Shown: piece by piece, positions 1 to 7,995 of the stretch
Position numbering within the stretch: position 1 is the first letter of the stretch
Layout of the letters: each line of letters starts with the position of its first letter
Assembly (NCBI RefSeq): GCF_020616555.1
Contig: NZ_CP085173.1
Span: forward strand, 7,022,001-7,086,000
Direction of reading: 5' to 3'
DNA length: 64,000 nucleotides
Source: Streptomyces longhuiensis
GTDB taxonomy: Bacteria; Actinomycetota; Actinomycetes; Streptomycetales; Streptomycetaceae
The notes under the pieces: model-generated
Seen by the model: only the letters and a program-made list of their open reading frames with translations
Told to the model about the DNA's origin: nothing
The model's database searches: none
Position numbers and translations under genes: made by a program

Positions 1-416
1 GCGGGTCGGCGACCGATCTGAGATGCTTCCGCCGACGTGCCGGGGGAGTTCGCTTTTAGCGGAATTTTCGGGACCTGGTCCCGCGAAGACCGTGTGTGAT
101 CGATCACAAGAGCGAATTTCCGGCCATCTACTCTCCGTGATCGCAAAAGCCCCCGGAAAGCCTGGAAAATCCGGGTTTTCAGGGGTCCTGATCACGGGAA
201 GTACACGGGGTGGCGCCCGTGAAGCGCGACCTTCGGACCGTGTACGGTCCCGATCGCCATCCAACCCGATCACTCGTGAGAGATCCGGTTGGGTGTCGAT
301 TGAGTAACAGACCTTGATGTGAGGCAAAATCTCCGCCTCAGGTCGGGCACAAAGTCCGGCCTCCCGCGCGTTGTGCGCTGGAGACACCGCATACACCCAG
401 AGGGGGAGAGCGACAC
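1..416. other. Intergenic region upstream of the DUF4193 gene
   Basis: No convincing coding sequence is visible. The stretch holds a perfect 14-bp palindrome, TGTGATCGATCACA, at 95-108 and a short GAGGC/GCCTC hairpin near 322-340. It is probably the promoter and leader of the DUF4193 gene, and perhaps of a gene left of the window. I cannot assign a -10/-35 pair with confidence. Confidence 0.5.
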
Positions 417-713
417 ATGGCAACGGATTACGACACCCCACGCAAGACCGACGATGACGTCAACGAGGACAGCATCGAGGAGCTCAAGGCTCGGCGGAAC
501 GACAAGTCGACCTCGTCGGTCGACGTCGACGAGTTCGAGGCCGCCGAAGGCCTGGAGCTCCCGGGCGCCGACCTCTCGAACGAGGAGCTGGCCGTCCGGG
601 TCCTGCCCAAGCAGCAGGACGAGTTCACCTGCATGAGCTGCTTCCTGGTGCACCACAGGAGCCAGCTGGCCCGCGAGAAGAACGGCCAGCCGATCTGCCG
701 CGACTGCGACTGA
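417..713 (+). CDS. DUF4193 family protein
   Basis: This 98-aa protein belongs to the conserved actinobacterial DUF4193 family. The N-terminal half is very acidic (many Asp/Glu). The C-terminus carries a compact two-pair cysteine motif, CMSC at about residues 77-80 and CRDC at 94-97, typical of a small zinc ribbon. The ATG follows a strong GGGGGAG ribosome site. The biochemical role of the family is unknown. A nucleic-acid- or protein-binding role for the zinc ribbon is only an inference. Confidence 0.9.
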   Translation: MATDYDTPRKTDDDVNEDSIEELKARRNDKSTSSVDVDEFEAAEGLELPGADLSNEELAVRVLPKQQDEFTCMSCFLVHHRSQLAREKNGQPICRDCD

Positions 714-726
714 GGCAGGGTCGGCC

Positions 727-1692
727 GTGACTGGCTCGACCCCGCCCTGGAAGCGCCGCTCCCGGAAGGACAGGGAAGCGGACGGTGGCCCGTCCGACGA
801 CGGCGTGCGTGACGACGAGCGAGGCTCTTCCCCCACAGGAGCAGCCTCGCTCGAGGACGCGGACGACCAAGAGGTGGCGGGCGACCTCGCGGCGGCGGGA
901 TACAGCGATGTGCCCGCCGTCTCCACCGCGGGTGACCAAGCGCCCATCGGCGGCCGTGTACAGGTCGCCAGGGGACGTGTGGCCGCTGTCAAGGACGGCG
1001 TCCGCAAGAGCGGCACCGCCGCCAAAGCAGGACTCGGCTATCTCGCCGACCGGATCATCGAGAACGCGCCGCGTGTGCCGGTGCGCGATCTGGCGACCCT
1101 GCGCAAACAGTTCCCCGGCCTGAGTGCCGAACAGCTCGCCGACAAGCTCGTCGCGGGCGCCGCCAACGCCACCTCCACCGTGGGTGCGGGGATCGGCGCC
1201 GCCGCGATGATGCCCGTACCTCCCGCGATGCCCGCCGAGCTGGCGGCCGAGATCACCGGCGTCGCGGCCATCGAGATGAAGCTCGTCGCCGAACTGCACG
1301 AGGTCTACGGCGTGCGCCCGCCCGGCACCCTCAAGGACCGCAGCACTGCGTATCTGTCCTCGTGGACCGAGGAGCGCGGCATCGAGGTGACGAAGCCCTC
1401 GACGATCAACGCGGCGCTCGGCGGCCAGATGAAGCGCGAGCTGCGCCAGCAGATCATGAAGCGCATGGTGCGCAACCTGCCGAACCTGATGCCGTTCATG
1501 GTCGGCGCCGCGGTCGGGGCGGTCATGAACCGCCGCGACACCAAGAAGCTCGCGGGGCGGATCCGCAAGGACCTGCGCAAGATCCAGGTTCCCTGGGACG
1601 CGCTGCCGGAGCTGCCGCCCCTGGAGCGCCCCAGCGACCCGCATCCGCTGATCCCGGGCGACGCACCCGGGCCCGAGGAGCTCGGAAGCTGA
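727..1692 (+). CDS. Conserved hypothetical protein with hydrophobic central segment
   Basis: The 321-aa product starts at GTG 727, 13 bases after the DUF4193 stop, so the two genes are probably co-transcribed. The first 80 residues are charged and low-complexity. A hydrophobic Ala/Gly-rich patch lies around residues 145-180, and a second one with a basic NRRDTKK end around residues 250-275. The C-terminus is Pro-rich. The gene sits in a conserved Streptomyces neighbourhood beside DUF4193 and dut, but I do not recognise a functional family. A peripheral or integral membrane role is possible. Confidence 0.8.
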   Translation: MTGSTPPWKRRSRKDREADGGPSDDGVRDDERGSSPTGAASLEDADDQEVAGDLAAAGYSDVPAVSTAGDQAPIGGRVQVARGRVAAVKDGVRKSGTAAKAGLGYLADRIIENAPRVPVRDLATLRKQFPGLSAEQLADKLVAGAANATSTVGAGIGAAAMMPVPPAMPAELAAEITGVAAIEMKLVAELHEVYGVRPPGTLKDRSTAYLSSWTEERGIEVTKPSTINAALGGQMKRELRQQIMKRMVRNLPNLMPFMVGAAVGAVMNRRDTKKLAGRIRKDLRKIQVPWDALPELPPLERPSDPHPLIPGDAPGPEELGS

Positions 1693-1698
1693 CCGGCG

Positions 1699-2145
1699 CT
1701 ACTTGCCGAGCGCCTTCGCCAGCCCCTTCGGGTCCCGCGTCGACAGATACACGTACGGGGTCGGGTCCTGCGGGTCGATGACGTCCACGCGCAGGGCCGT
1801 CGGGACATAGCTGCGCAGCAGCATGAAGGCGCGCGGGTCGGCCTTGTGCGTGCGCCAGGCGCGCGCCCCCTCGGCGTCGAGGATCTCCGCGTCACCCAGC
1901 GCCGACAGAGGGATCTTCGCGTCCCCGGCGACCAGGGAGCCCGCCACGACGCGGATGCGCACGGAGCCGTACGAACTCGTCACCACCGCGGCCGCGGCCG
2001 TCCCGCCGACCAGCCCTCCGAGCAGCGGCAGCGTGCCGAACGGCAGCATGATCAGGGCGCACGCGATGCCGAGCAGGAGTGAGACGAGCCACCACGAGCG
2101 GGGGGCGGTGAGGCGTTCTTCGAACGGTGCGGTGGAGAGCTCCAT
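1699..2145 (-). CDS. DUF3093 family membrane protein
   Basis: The protein is about 148 aa when started at ATG 2145 (MELSTAPFEERL). A longer reading frame to 2247 exists but would overlap the divergent thioesterase start at 2204. Two hydrophobic segments near residues 16-60 are followed by a soluble C-terminal half with LRSYVPTALRVDV and YVYLSTRDP, features of the actinobacterial DUF3093 family. It is convergent with the upstream hypothetical gene (6-bp gap) and divergent from the thioesterase. Function is unknown. Confidence 0.85.
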   Translation of the reverse strand: MELSTAPFEERLTAPRSWWLVSLLLGIACALIMLPFGTLPLLGGLVGGTAAAAVVTSSYGSVRIRVVAGSLVAGDAKIPLSALGDAEILDAEGARAWRTHKADPRAFMLLRSYVPTALRVDVIDPQDPTPYVYLSTRDPKGLAKALGK

Positions 2146-2203
2146 GCCGTCAAGCTTGGCACGGTGCGCTTTCTCCCAGGACGCGCGGGTAAGGTCTGCG
2201 CCT

Positions 2204-2788
2204 GTGAGTGGTACTTCTGCAGCTCTGACGCCCCCCGCCGACGCCATAGCGCCCGTGCGGCACCCCGATGCCCCCGCACCCGGCGAGCTCCTCGGCGCGC
2301 ACTACGGACACTGTTTCGGATGCGGCGACGAACAGCCCCACGGGCTGCATCTGGCGGCTCGCGCGCAGGACGGCGTCCGCGTCACCGCCGAGTTCACGGT
2401 GCGCCCCGCCCACCAGGGCGCCCCCGGCCTCGCGCACGGCGGAATCCTGGCCACCGCCCTCGACGAGACGCTCGGCTCGCTGAACTGGCTGCTGCGCGTC
2501 ATCGCGGTGACCGGCCGGCTCGAGACGGACTTCGTACGGCCCGTGCCCGTGGACACCGTGCTGTACCTCGACGCCGAGGTCACCGCCGTCGCCGGCCGCA
2601 AGATCTACTCGACCGCCACCGGCCGGATCGGCGGCCCCGACGGGCCCGTCGCGGTCCGCGCCGACGCCCTCTTCATCGAGGTCAAGGTCGACCACTTCAT
2701 CGACAACGGCCGCCCGGAGGAGATCCAGGCGGCCATGAGCGACCCGGACCAGGTCCGGCGGACCCGTGCCTTCGAGGTGAACCCGTGA
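2204..2788 (+). CDS. PaaI-family hotdog thioesterase
   Basis: The 194-aa product starts at GTG 2204. The hotdog-fold signature is HGGILATALDETLG, with the HGG and the acidic catalytic residue typical of PaaI/YbgC-like acyl-CoA thioesterases. It is preceded by HCFGCGDEQPHGLHL, a segment common in actinobacterial 4-hydroxybenzoyl-CoA-thioesterase-like proteins. The stop overlaps the dut GTG start (GTGA at 2785-2788), so translation is coupled. The acyl-CoA substrate cannot be told from sequence. Confidence 0.88.
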   Translation: MSGTSAALTPPADAIAPVRHPDAPAPGELLGAHYGHCFGCGDEQPHGLHLAARAQDGVRVTAEFTVRPAHQGAPGLAHGGILATALDETLGSLNWLLRVIAVTGRLETDFVRPVPVDTVLYLDAEVTAVAGRKIYSTATGRIGGPDGPVAVRADALFIEVKVDHFIDNGRPEEIQAAMSDPDQVRRTRAFEVNP

Positions 2789-3312
2789 CCCGAGCTCCTC
2801 TCGACGTGCTGATCAGGCGCGTCGACCCCGATGTACCGCTGCCCTCGTACGAGCACCCCGGCGACGCGGGCGCGGACCTGCGGACCACCGAGGCGTGCGA
2901 GCTAGCGCCGGGCGAGCGGGTCGTACTTCCCACGGGGGTGTCGATCGCGCTGCCCGACGGGTACGCCGCCTTCGTGCACCCGCGATCCGGACTCGCCGCC
3001 CGTTGCGGTGTCGCCCTGGTGAATGCCCCAGGGACGGTGGATGCCGGGTACCGTGGAGAGATCAAGGTGATCGTGGTGAATCTCGACCCGCGCGACAGCG
3101 TGCGGTTCGAGCGCTTCGACCGGATTGCCCAACTGGTCGTCCAGCAGGTCGAGAAGGTGCGCTTCCAGGAGGTGGCGGAGCTTCCCGACTCGGCGCGGGC
3201 CGAGGGGGGCTTCGGGTCCACCGGTGGTCATGCCGCCGTGGGGCCGGGCCCGGGTGGGCATCAGGGTGGGAATCGATACGCATCGGTCGTATCCGACCGG
3301 GAAGGACAGTGA
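2785..3312 (+). CDS. dut: dUTP diphosphatase (dUTPase)
   Basis: The 175-aa homotrimeric dUTPase hydrolyses dUTP to dUMP and pyrophosphate, keeping uracil out of DNA and supplying dTMP synthesis. All five motifs are visible: AGADLRT (motif 1), HPRSGLAARCG (2), GTVDAGYRGEIKV (3, with the catalytic Asp), FDRIAQLVV (4) and the Gly-rich GGFGSTGGH (5). After motif 5 there is a roughly 30-residue poorly conserved Gly-rich tail. The GTG start overlaps the thioesterase stop by 4 bases. The next gene starts 2 bases after the dut stop. Confidence 0.96.
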   Translation: MTRAPLDVLIRRVDPDVPLPSYEHPGDAGADLRTTEACELAPGERVVLPTGVSIALPDGYAAFVHPRSGLAARCGVALVNAPGTVDAGYRGEIKVIVVNLDPRDSVRFERFDRIAQLVVQQVEKVRFQEVAELPDSARAEGGFGSTGGHAAVGPGPGGHQGGNRYASVVSDREGQ

Positions 3313-3313
3313 C

Positions 3314-4081
3314 GTGTTCGGACGTCGCAAGAAGAACGGCGCCGCCGATGACGCGGCGGGCGAGGCCGAGCAGGTCGTCGACGGCGTAGCCGGCGACAGC
3401 GACGCGGACGAGGGCGAGCCGCAGCGCGTGCGGCTCGAGCCCGAGCCGCGTCCCGACGGCCCCTGGGACGCCTCCGAGGTCCGCGAGCCCGGCGAGGGCC
3501 GCGTGGACCTGGGCGGACTCTTCGTCCCCGGAGTCGAGGGCATGGAGCTGCGGGTCGAGGTCGCGGGCGACGCGATCGTCGCGGCCACCGTCGTCCTCCA
3601 GGACAGCGCCGTGCAGCTCCAGGGCTTCGCCGCCCCCAAGAAGGAGGGCATCTGGGGCGAGGTCCGCGAGGAGATCGCCTCGGGCATCACTCAGCAGGGT
3701 GGCGTGATCGACGAGGTCGAGGGTCCGCTCGGCTGGGAGCTGCGGGCCCAGGTGCCGGTGCAGCTGCCGGACGGCACGGGCGGCTTCCAGGTCGTCCGGT
3801 TCATCGGTGTCGACGGCCCCCGCTGGTTCCTGCGCGGAGTGATCTCCGGACAGGGCGCGGTGCAGCCGCAGGCCGCCGGGCTCCTCGAGCAGATCTTCCG
3901 GGACACCGTCGTGGTCCGCGGTGAGGGCCCGATGGCTCCGCGCGACCCGATCGTCCTGAAGCTGCCGGACGACGCGCAGATGGTCGCCGAGGGCGTGCAG
4001 CAGGAGCCGCAGGAAGGCTCCCGGTTCGCCGGCGGCATGGGGCAGCTGGCGCGCGGCCCCGAGATCACCGAGGTGCGCTGA
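3314..4081 (+). CDS. DUF3710 family protein
   Basis: The 255-aa product starts at GTG 3314 (MFGRRKKN), immediately after dut. A basic N-terminus leads into an acidic linker (residues 10-50), then a folded domain with GVEGMELRVEV, a WGEVREEIASGI helix and RWFLRGVISG, characteristic of the actinobacterial DUF3710 family always found near dut. No catalytic motif is recognisable. It ends the thioesterase-dut-DUF3710 operon, which is closed by a strong terminator hairpin. Confidence 0.88.
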   Translation: MFGRRKKNGAADDAAGEAEQVVDGVAGDSDADEGEPQRVRLEPEPRPDGPWDASEVREPGEGRVDLGGLFVPGVEGMELRVEVAGDAIVAATVVLQDSAVQLQGFAAPKKEGIWGEVREEIASGITQQGGVIDEVEGPLGWELRAQVPVQLPDGTGGFQVVRFIGVDGPRWFLRGVISGQGAVQPQAAGLLEQIFRDTVVVRGEGPMAPRDPIVLKLPDDAQMVAEGVQQEPQEGSRFAGGMGQLARGPEITEVR

Positions 4082-4100
4082 GCCGCACTCTTACGGCCAT

Positions 4101-4139
4101 CGATGGGCCGCACACTCCACCGGAGTGTGCGGCCCATCG
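4101..4139 (+). terminator. Perfect hairpin after the dut/DUF3710 operon
   Basis: Arms at 4101-4118 and 4122-4139 pair perfectly over 18 bp around a 3-nt loop (ACC). There is no U-run, as is normal for Streptomyces terminators. It lies 19 bp after the DUF3710 stop and separates the intact operon from the decayed region downstream. Confidence 0.85.
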
Positions 4140-4202
4140 GCGTTGCGCGGCTCGGCAGTTGAAGGTTGCCCAGACCATCGCGAGGTCTTTGCGCACCCCC
4201 TG

Positions 4203-5400
4203 ATGTGCCGCGATGCGCCGCCCACAGAGGGGAGGGCGGCTCGTAGGCGTACGGCGGGTGCCTGCCCGTGGTGCGGGGGAGCGGGCACTATCGGCTGGCT
4301 GTGTGCCGCCGGGCACGCGGTCCTTCTCGCGGCCATGGTGCTCGCCGCGCTCGCCGCTCTCACAGAGCAGGCCGTCGAGGGCGGGGCGCAGCGCCGGCCA
4401 GCTGGCGACCCAGCTGCCGTCGTCGAGGTGTCTGGGGGCTACCGTGCCGCAGGCGGACGGGAGTTGGACCCCGAGGTGCGGTCCGCGCACGACCGCGCGT
4501 ACGGCCGCGTGTCGCACCACATCTGGTCCGTGCCGCGTGCGCCGTCGGCCCGTTTCACCGAACTGCCCGTCGTCGAGGTCGCCGGGTGGCCGCGCGCCGA
4601 CGCAACCGTAGCCGTCGTCGCCCTCGAAGGGGCTGGACAGCACCCCGAACTCGTGTCCGGGCGCTGGCCGCGTGGCGGAGGCGCCCCGCCCTGAACGAGG
4701 TGCTCGCCGCCGAACCGGGCGTCCGCGCCGGTGGCAGTTTCACCGTGCGCGCCGCCGACAGGAAACGGCTCCGCGTGCGGATCGGCGGGCTCTACCGCAT
4801 CGGCGACCGCAGCCCCGCCCTGTGGACGAGCGTCGCCTCCCCTTTCGGAACGCCCGACACCATCGCCCTCGTCCCGCGCGAGGTGATCAGGGACAGCGCC
4901 GGGCTCTCCCCGGGGTGCGAGCGAGCTGTGGCTCGGGGTGCCGGACGCCGGGCTCGCCCGCGTAAGGGGCGGGCCTGCTGGTCGCGCTGCTCGTCTGGCT
5001 GCTGCTGCCCGCGCTGACCTGGCGGGCCCTGCGCGACCTGGCGCCGCACGACGGCCATGCGCCGGTCCCGCGCCGCGCGGTGTGCCGGCTCACCGCCGAG
5101 GCCGTCGTGCTGCTGCGCCGTGGCGGGAGTGGCGGGAGTGGCGGCGTTGCGCTCGCGCGGAACCGAGGGCCTCGCGAGCGCGGAACCCGCTGGTCGCGGT
5201 GGTGCTCGCGCTGCTCGGGCTCGTCACCGTGGGCGTTCTCGTGCGCCGTTACCCGCGTCCCCTGCGGCTCGTCGCGCGCTGGTCGGCGCGGCGGCGCGGT
5301 GCCGTGGTCCTGATCGCGCTGACCCGCGCCGCGAAGGAGGCACCCGCGCGGGCGCTCGCCCTGCTCGTCCTCGTCCTGACGCTCGCGGGAGCGGTGTTCG
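4203..5400 (+). pseudogene. Decayed FtsX-family ABC transporter permease
   Basis: Pieces of one membrane protein are readable only by changing frame. At 4203-4690 a transmembrane start (AVLLAAMVLAALAALTEQAV) is followed by an extracytoplasmic segment with VVEVSGGYR. The reading shifts frame near 4680 (EVLAAEPGVRAGGSFTVRAAD to about 4920). It shifts again for LLVALLVWLLLPALTWRALRDLAP near 4970-5180, and again for LVAVVLALLGLVTVGVLVRRYP and ARALALLVLVLTLAGAVFGG to about 5400. At least three frameshifts make it non-functional. The order and character match FtsX-like permeases that pair with MacB-type ATPases. Confidence 0.7.
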
Positions 5401-5409
5401 GCGGGTTCG

Positions 5410-5679
5410 GGCGCGACGGTTCTCGTCGTCACGCACGCCCCGCTCGTGTCGGGCCAGGTCCGCCGCACGGTCCGTATCCGTGGCGGCCGCACGTCGACGG
5501 AGACCTTGCGCGAACGCGGGGGAGAGGGAGAGGAGTTCACGGTTCTGGACCGGGCGGGCAGGTTCCAGCTGCCGTGGGACCACGTGGAGCGGTACGGGCC
5601 GCGCGGCCGGGTTCGGCTCACGGGTGAGGCGGGCCACGTGGGCGTATGGCCGGATCGCGACGACCGCTCCGACGGCTGA
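5410..5679 (+). pseudogene. C-terminal remnant of an ABC transporter ATPase
   Basis: The frame from about 5410 to the TGA at 5677-5679 reads TVLVVTHAPLVSGQVRRTVRIRGGR and then a Leu/Arg-rich tail (FQLPWDHVERYG). VTHAPLV is the H-loop region that follows Walker B in FtsX-partner ATPases, and the tail resembles the accessory C-terminus of such Streptomyces proteins. Walker A, the signature motif and Walker B are missing. A deletion therefore joined the permease remains directly to the end of an ATPase gene. Confidence 0.65.
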
Positions 5680-5784
5680 ACTGCGGCTCTTTCTTCACCT
5701 CTTGACGGAGGGCTGGTACGTACCTAGGGTCTGCGGCCAACACCCGTGTTCATAAAGGTACTTCACGTTCACATAGAAGAACGG

Positions 5785-7023
5785 ATGGCCCCCCACATGC
5801 CGAACACACCGGCCCCCGCCCGCCACCGGCGCAGACGACGCGCCGCCCTCCTCGCCACCCTCGCGACGACCGCCACCGCACTCGTCGCCACCCTCCTCGC
5901 CTGGCCCGGCGCCGACCGCGCCGACGCCGCGCCCGCCACCTTCGCCCACCCGGGCGTCACCGTCTCCAAGAGCCAGCTCGACTTCGCCCGCGACAAGGTC
6001 AACGCCGGCGCCCAGCCCTGGAAGGGCGCGTACGACCAGATGCTGGCGAGCAAGTACGCCTCGCTCACCCGCACCGCCAAGCCCCGCGCCACCGTCGAGT
6101 GCGGCTCCTACTCCAACCCCAACTACGGCTGCACCGACGAGCGCGAGGACGCGATAGCCGCGTACACCGACGCGCTGGCCTGGTACATCACACGCGACGA
6201 CCGCTACGCGAAGAAGTCCATCGAGCTGATGGACGCCTGGTCGGCCACCATCAAGGAGCACACCAACAGCAACGCGCCGCTCCAGACCGGCTGGGCCGGC
6301 TCCTCCTGGCCCAAGGCCGCCGAGATCATCAAGTACACCTACACCGGCGGCTGGGCGAACGAGGGCCGTTTCCGGACGATGCTGCGCGACGTCTATCTCC
6401 CCAAGGTCATCAACGGCTCCAACTCCAACGGCAATTGGGAGCTGTCGATGATGGAGGCCGCCGTCGGCATCTCCGTCTTCCTGGAGGACAAGACGTCGTA
6501 CGACAAGGCCATGGCCAAGTTCCGTACGCGCACGGCCGCCTACGTCTACCTCGCCTCCGACGGCGACCTGCCGAAGACCGTGCCGAGCCAGAACCTCGAC
6601 ACCAAGGCCAAGATCGTCAGCTACTGGCAGGGGCAGTCCACCTTCGTCACCGGCCTCACCCAGGAGACCTGCCGCGACTTCACGCACACCGGATACGGCA
6701 TCTCCGCCATCTCCCACATCGCCGAGACCAGCCGCATCCAGGGCCAGGACCTGTACGGCACCGACGTCGGGCAGCGCCTCCAGCAGGCCCTCGGCTTCCA
6801 GGCCAAGTACGAGCTGGGCGAGGCGCCGCCGAGCTGGCTGTGCGGCGGGTCCGTCACGCGCGGGCTCGGGCCCGTCACCGAGGTCGGCTACAACGCGATG
6901 CACACCCGCCTCGGCAACGCGATGACGAACACCCAGAAGCTCACCGAGCAGAACCGCCCGGCGGGCTCCAACAACCTGTTCGTCGCCTGGGAGACCCTGA
7001 CCCACGCCGAGAACCCCAACTGA
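5785..7023 (+). CDS. Secreted alginate lyase family protein
   Basis: The protein is about 412 aa when started at ATG 5785. An in-frame start at 5746 and another ATG at 5797 are alternatives. A basic RHRRRRR stretch and a long Ala/Leu/Thr hydrophobic segment ending in ADAAPA form a signal peptide. The mature part matches alginate-lyase family proteins (PF05426 type): an all-helical fold with NGNWELSMMEAAVGI and the hallmark GLTQETCRDFTHTGYGISAISHIAE. Such enzymes beta-eliminate uronate polysaccharides outside the cell. Exact substrate is unknown. It sits alone between ABC transporter debris and an intact ABC ATPase. Confidence 0.85.
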   Translation: MAPHMPNTPAPARHRRRRRAALLATLATTATALVATLLAWPGADRADAAPATFAHPGVTVSKSQLDFARDKVNAGAQPWKGAYDQMLASKYASLTRTAKPRATVECGSYSNPNYGCTDEREDAIAAYTDALAWYITRDDRYAKKSIELMDAWSATIKEHTNSNAPLQTGWAGSSWPKAAEIIKYTYTGGWANEGRFRTMLRDVYLPKVINGSNSNGNWELSMMEAAVGISVFLEDKTSYDKAMAKFRTRTAAYVYLASDGDLPKTVPSQNLDTKAKIVSYWQGQSTFVTGLTQETCRDFTHTGYGISAISHIAETSRIQGQDLYGTDVGQRLQQALGFQAKYELGEAPPSWLCGGSVTRGLGPVTEVGYNAMHTRLGNAMTNTQKLTEQNRPAGSNNLFVAWETLTHAENPN

Positions 7024-7096
7024 TCCGGGCCATTGCCCGGCCGGGCGCCGCGTGACCATACTGGCGCCCGGCCGGGGAACGCACGGGGGAGCGCAC

Positions 7097-7852
7097 ATGA
7101 GTGAGAGCACGGAAGCGGGGACCGCCGTCCTCGACCAGGACGGCGGCGGCCCGATGGTCGTCATCGAGGACCTGCACCGCTCCTACGGCACCGGGGCCGC
7201 GGCCGTGCACGCCCTGCGCGGCGTCTCCTTCGAGGTGCCGCGCGGCGAACTCGTCGCCCTCAAGGGCCGCTCTGGATCAGGCAAGACAACACTCCTCAAC
7301 CTCGTCGGAGGGCTCGACGAGCCCGACGGCGGGCGCATCACCGTCGACGGACAGGACCTCTCCGGGCTCGGCGAGAACGGCCTCCTGGAACTGCGCAGGG
7401 ACCGCATCGGCTTCATCTTCCAGTCCTTCGGCCTGATCCCGATCCTGTCCGCCGCCGAGAACGTCGGGGTGCCGATGCGGCTGCGCAAGGCCGACCCCCG
7501 CGAACGCGAGGAGCGCGTCGAGCTGCTCCTCGCCCTCGTGGGCCTCGCCGACCACGCCAAGCAGCGCCCCGGCGAACTGTCCGGCGGCCAGCAGCAGCGC
7601 GTCGCCATCGCCCGCGCGCTCGCCAACCGGCCCGCCCTCCTCATCGCCGACGAACCCACGGGCCAGCTCGACGCCGAGACCGGCCTCGCCGTCATGGAGC
7701 TGCTGCGCGCCGTCGTCCGCAGCGAACACGTCACCGCGCTCGTCGCCACCCACGACGCGACGCTGCTCGACCTCGCCGACCGGGTCCTCGAACTGCGCGA
7801 CGGCGAGATCACGGAAATCACGGCGTCGGGGGCGACGTCGGGGCAGCGCTGA
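7097..7852 (+). CDS. ABC transporter ATP-binding protein (LolD/MacB type)
   Basis: The 251-aa product starts at ATG 7097 after a GGGGGA ribosome site. Walker A is GRSGSGKTT, the signature is LSGGQQQR, Walker B is LLIADEPT and the H-loop is ATHD. The FIFQSFGLIP Q-loop and overall length fit the LolD/MacB/FtsE class that energises FtsX-like permeases. No intact permease is adjacent: the only candidate is the pseudogene at 4.2-5.4 kb. The ATPase therefore either works with a permease elsewhere or is an orphan. Confidence 0.9.
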   Translation: MSESTEAGTAVLDQDGGGPMVVIEDLHRSYGTGAAAVHALRGVSFEVPRGELVALKGRSGSGKTTLLNLVGGLDEPDGGRITVDGQDLSGLGENGLLELRRDRIGFIFQSFGLIPILSAAENVGVPMRLRKADPREREERVELLLALVGLADHAKQRPGELSGGQQQRVAIARALANRPALLIADEPTGQLDAETGLAVMELLRAVVRSEHVTALVATHDATLLDLADRVLELRDGEITEITASGATSGQR

Positions 7853-7995
7853 CCGAAACGCCGCCGGTGCGGCGTGGCCCGCATCAGAGTTGCGTCAAAG
7901 ACGCACGTCCGCGGCCCGCTCGCCCCATTTGCCGCAATTGGTGGCCGTAGGGTCGACGCTGCGTACAACACGTGCAGCGGGAAGACAATGGGGCC

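Noticed and set aside
95..108. Palindrome TGTGATCGATCACA as a Crp-binding site
   Set aside because: The arms fit Crp but the spacer is four instead of six bases, and nothing else supports it. It is recorded only as a palindrome.
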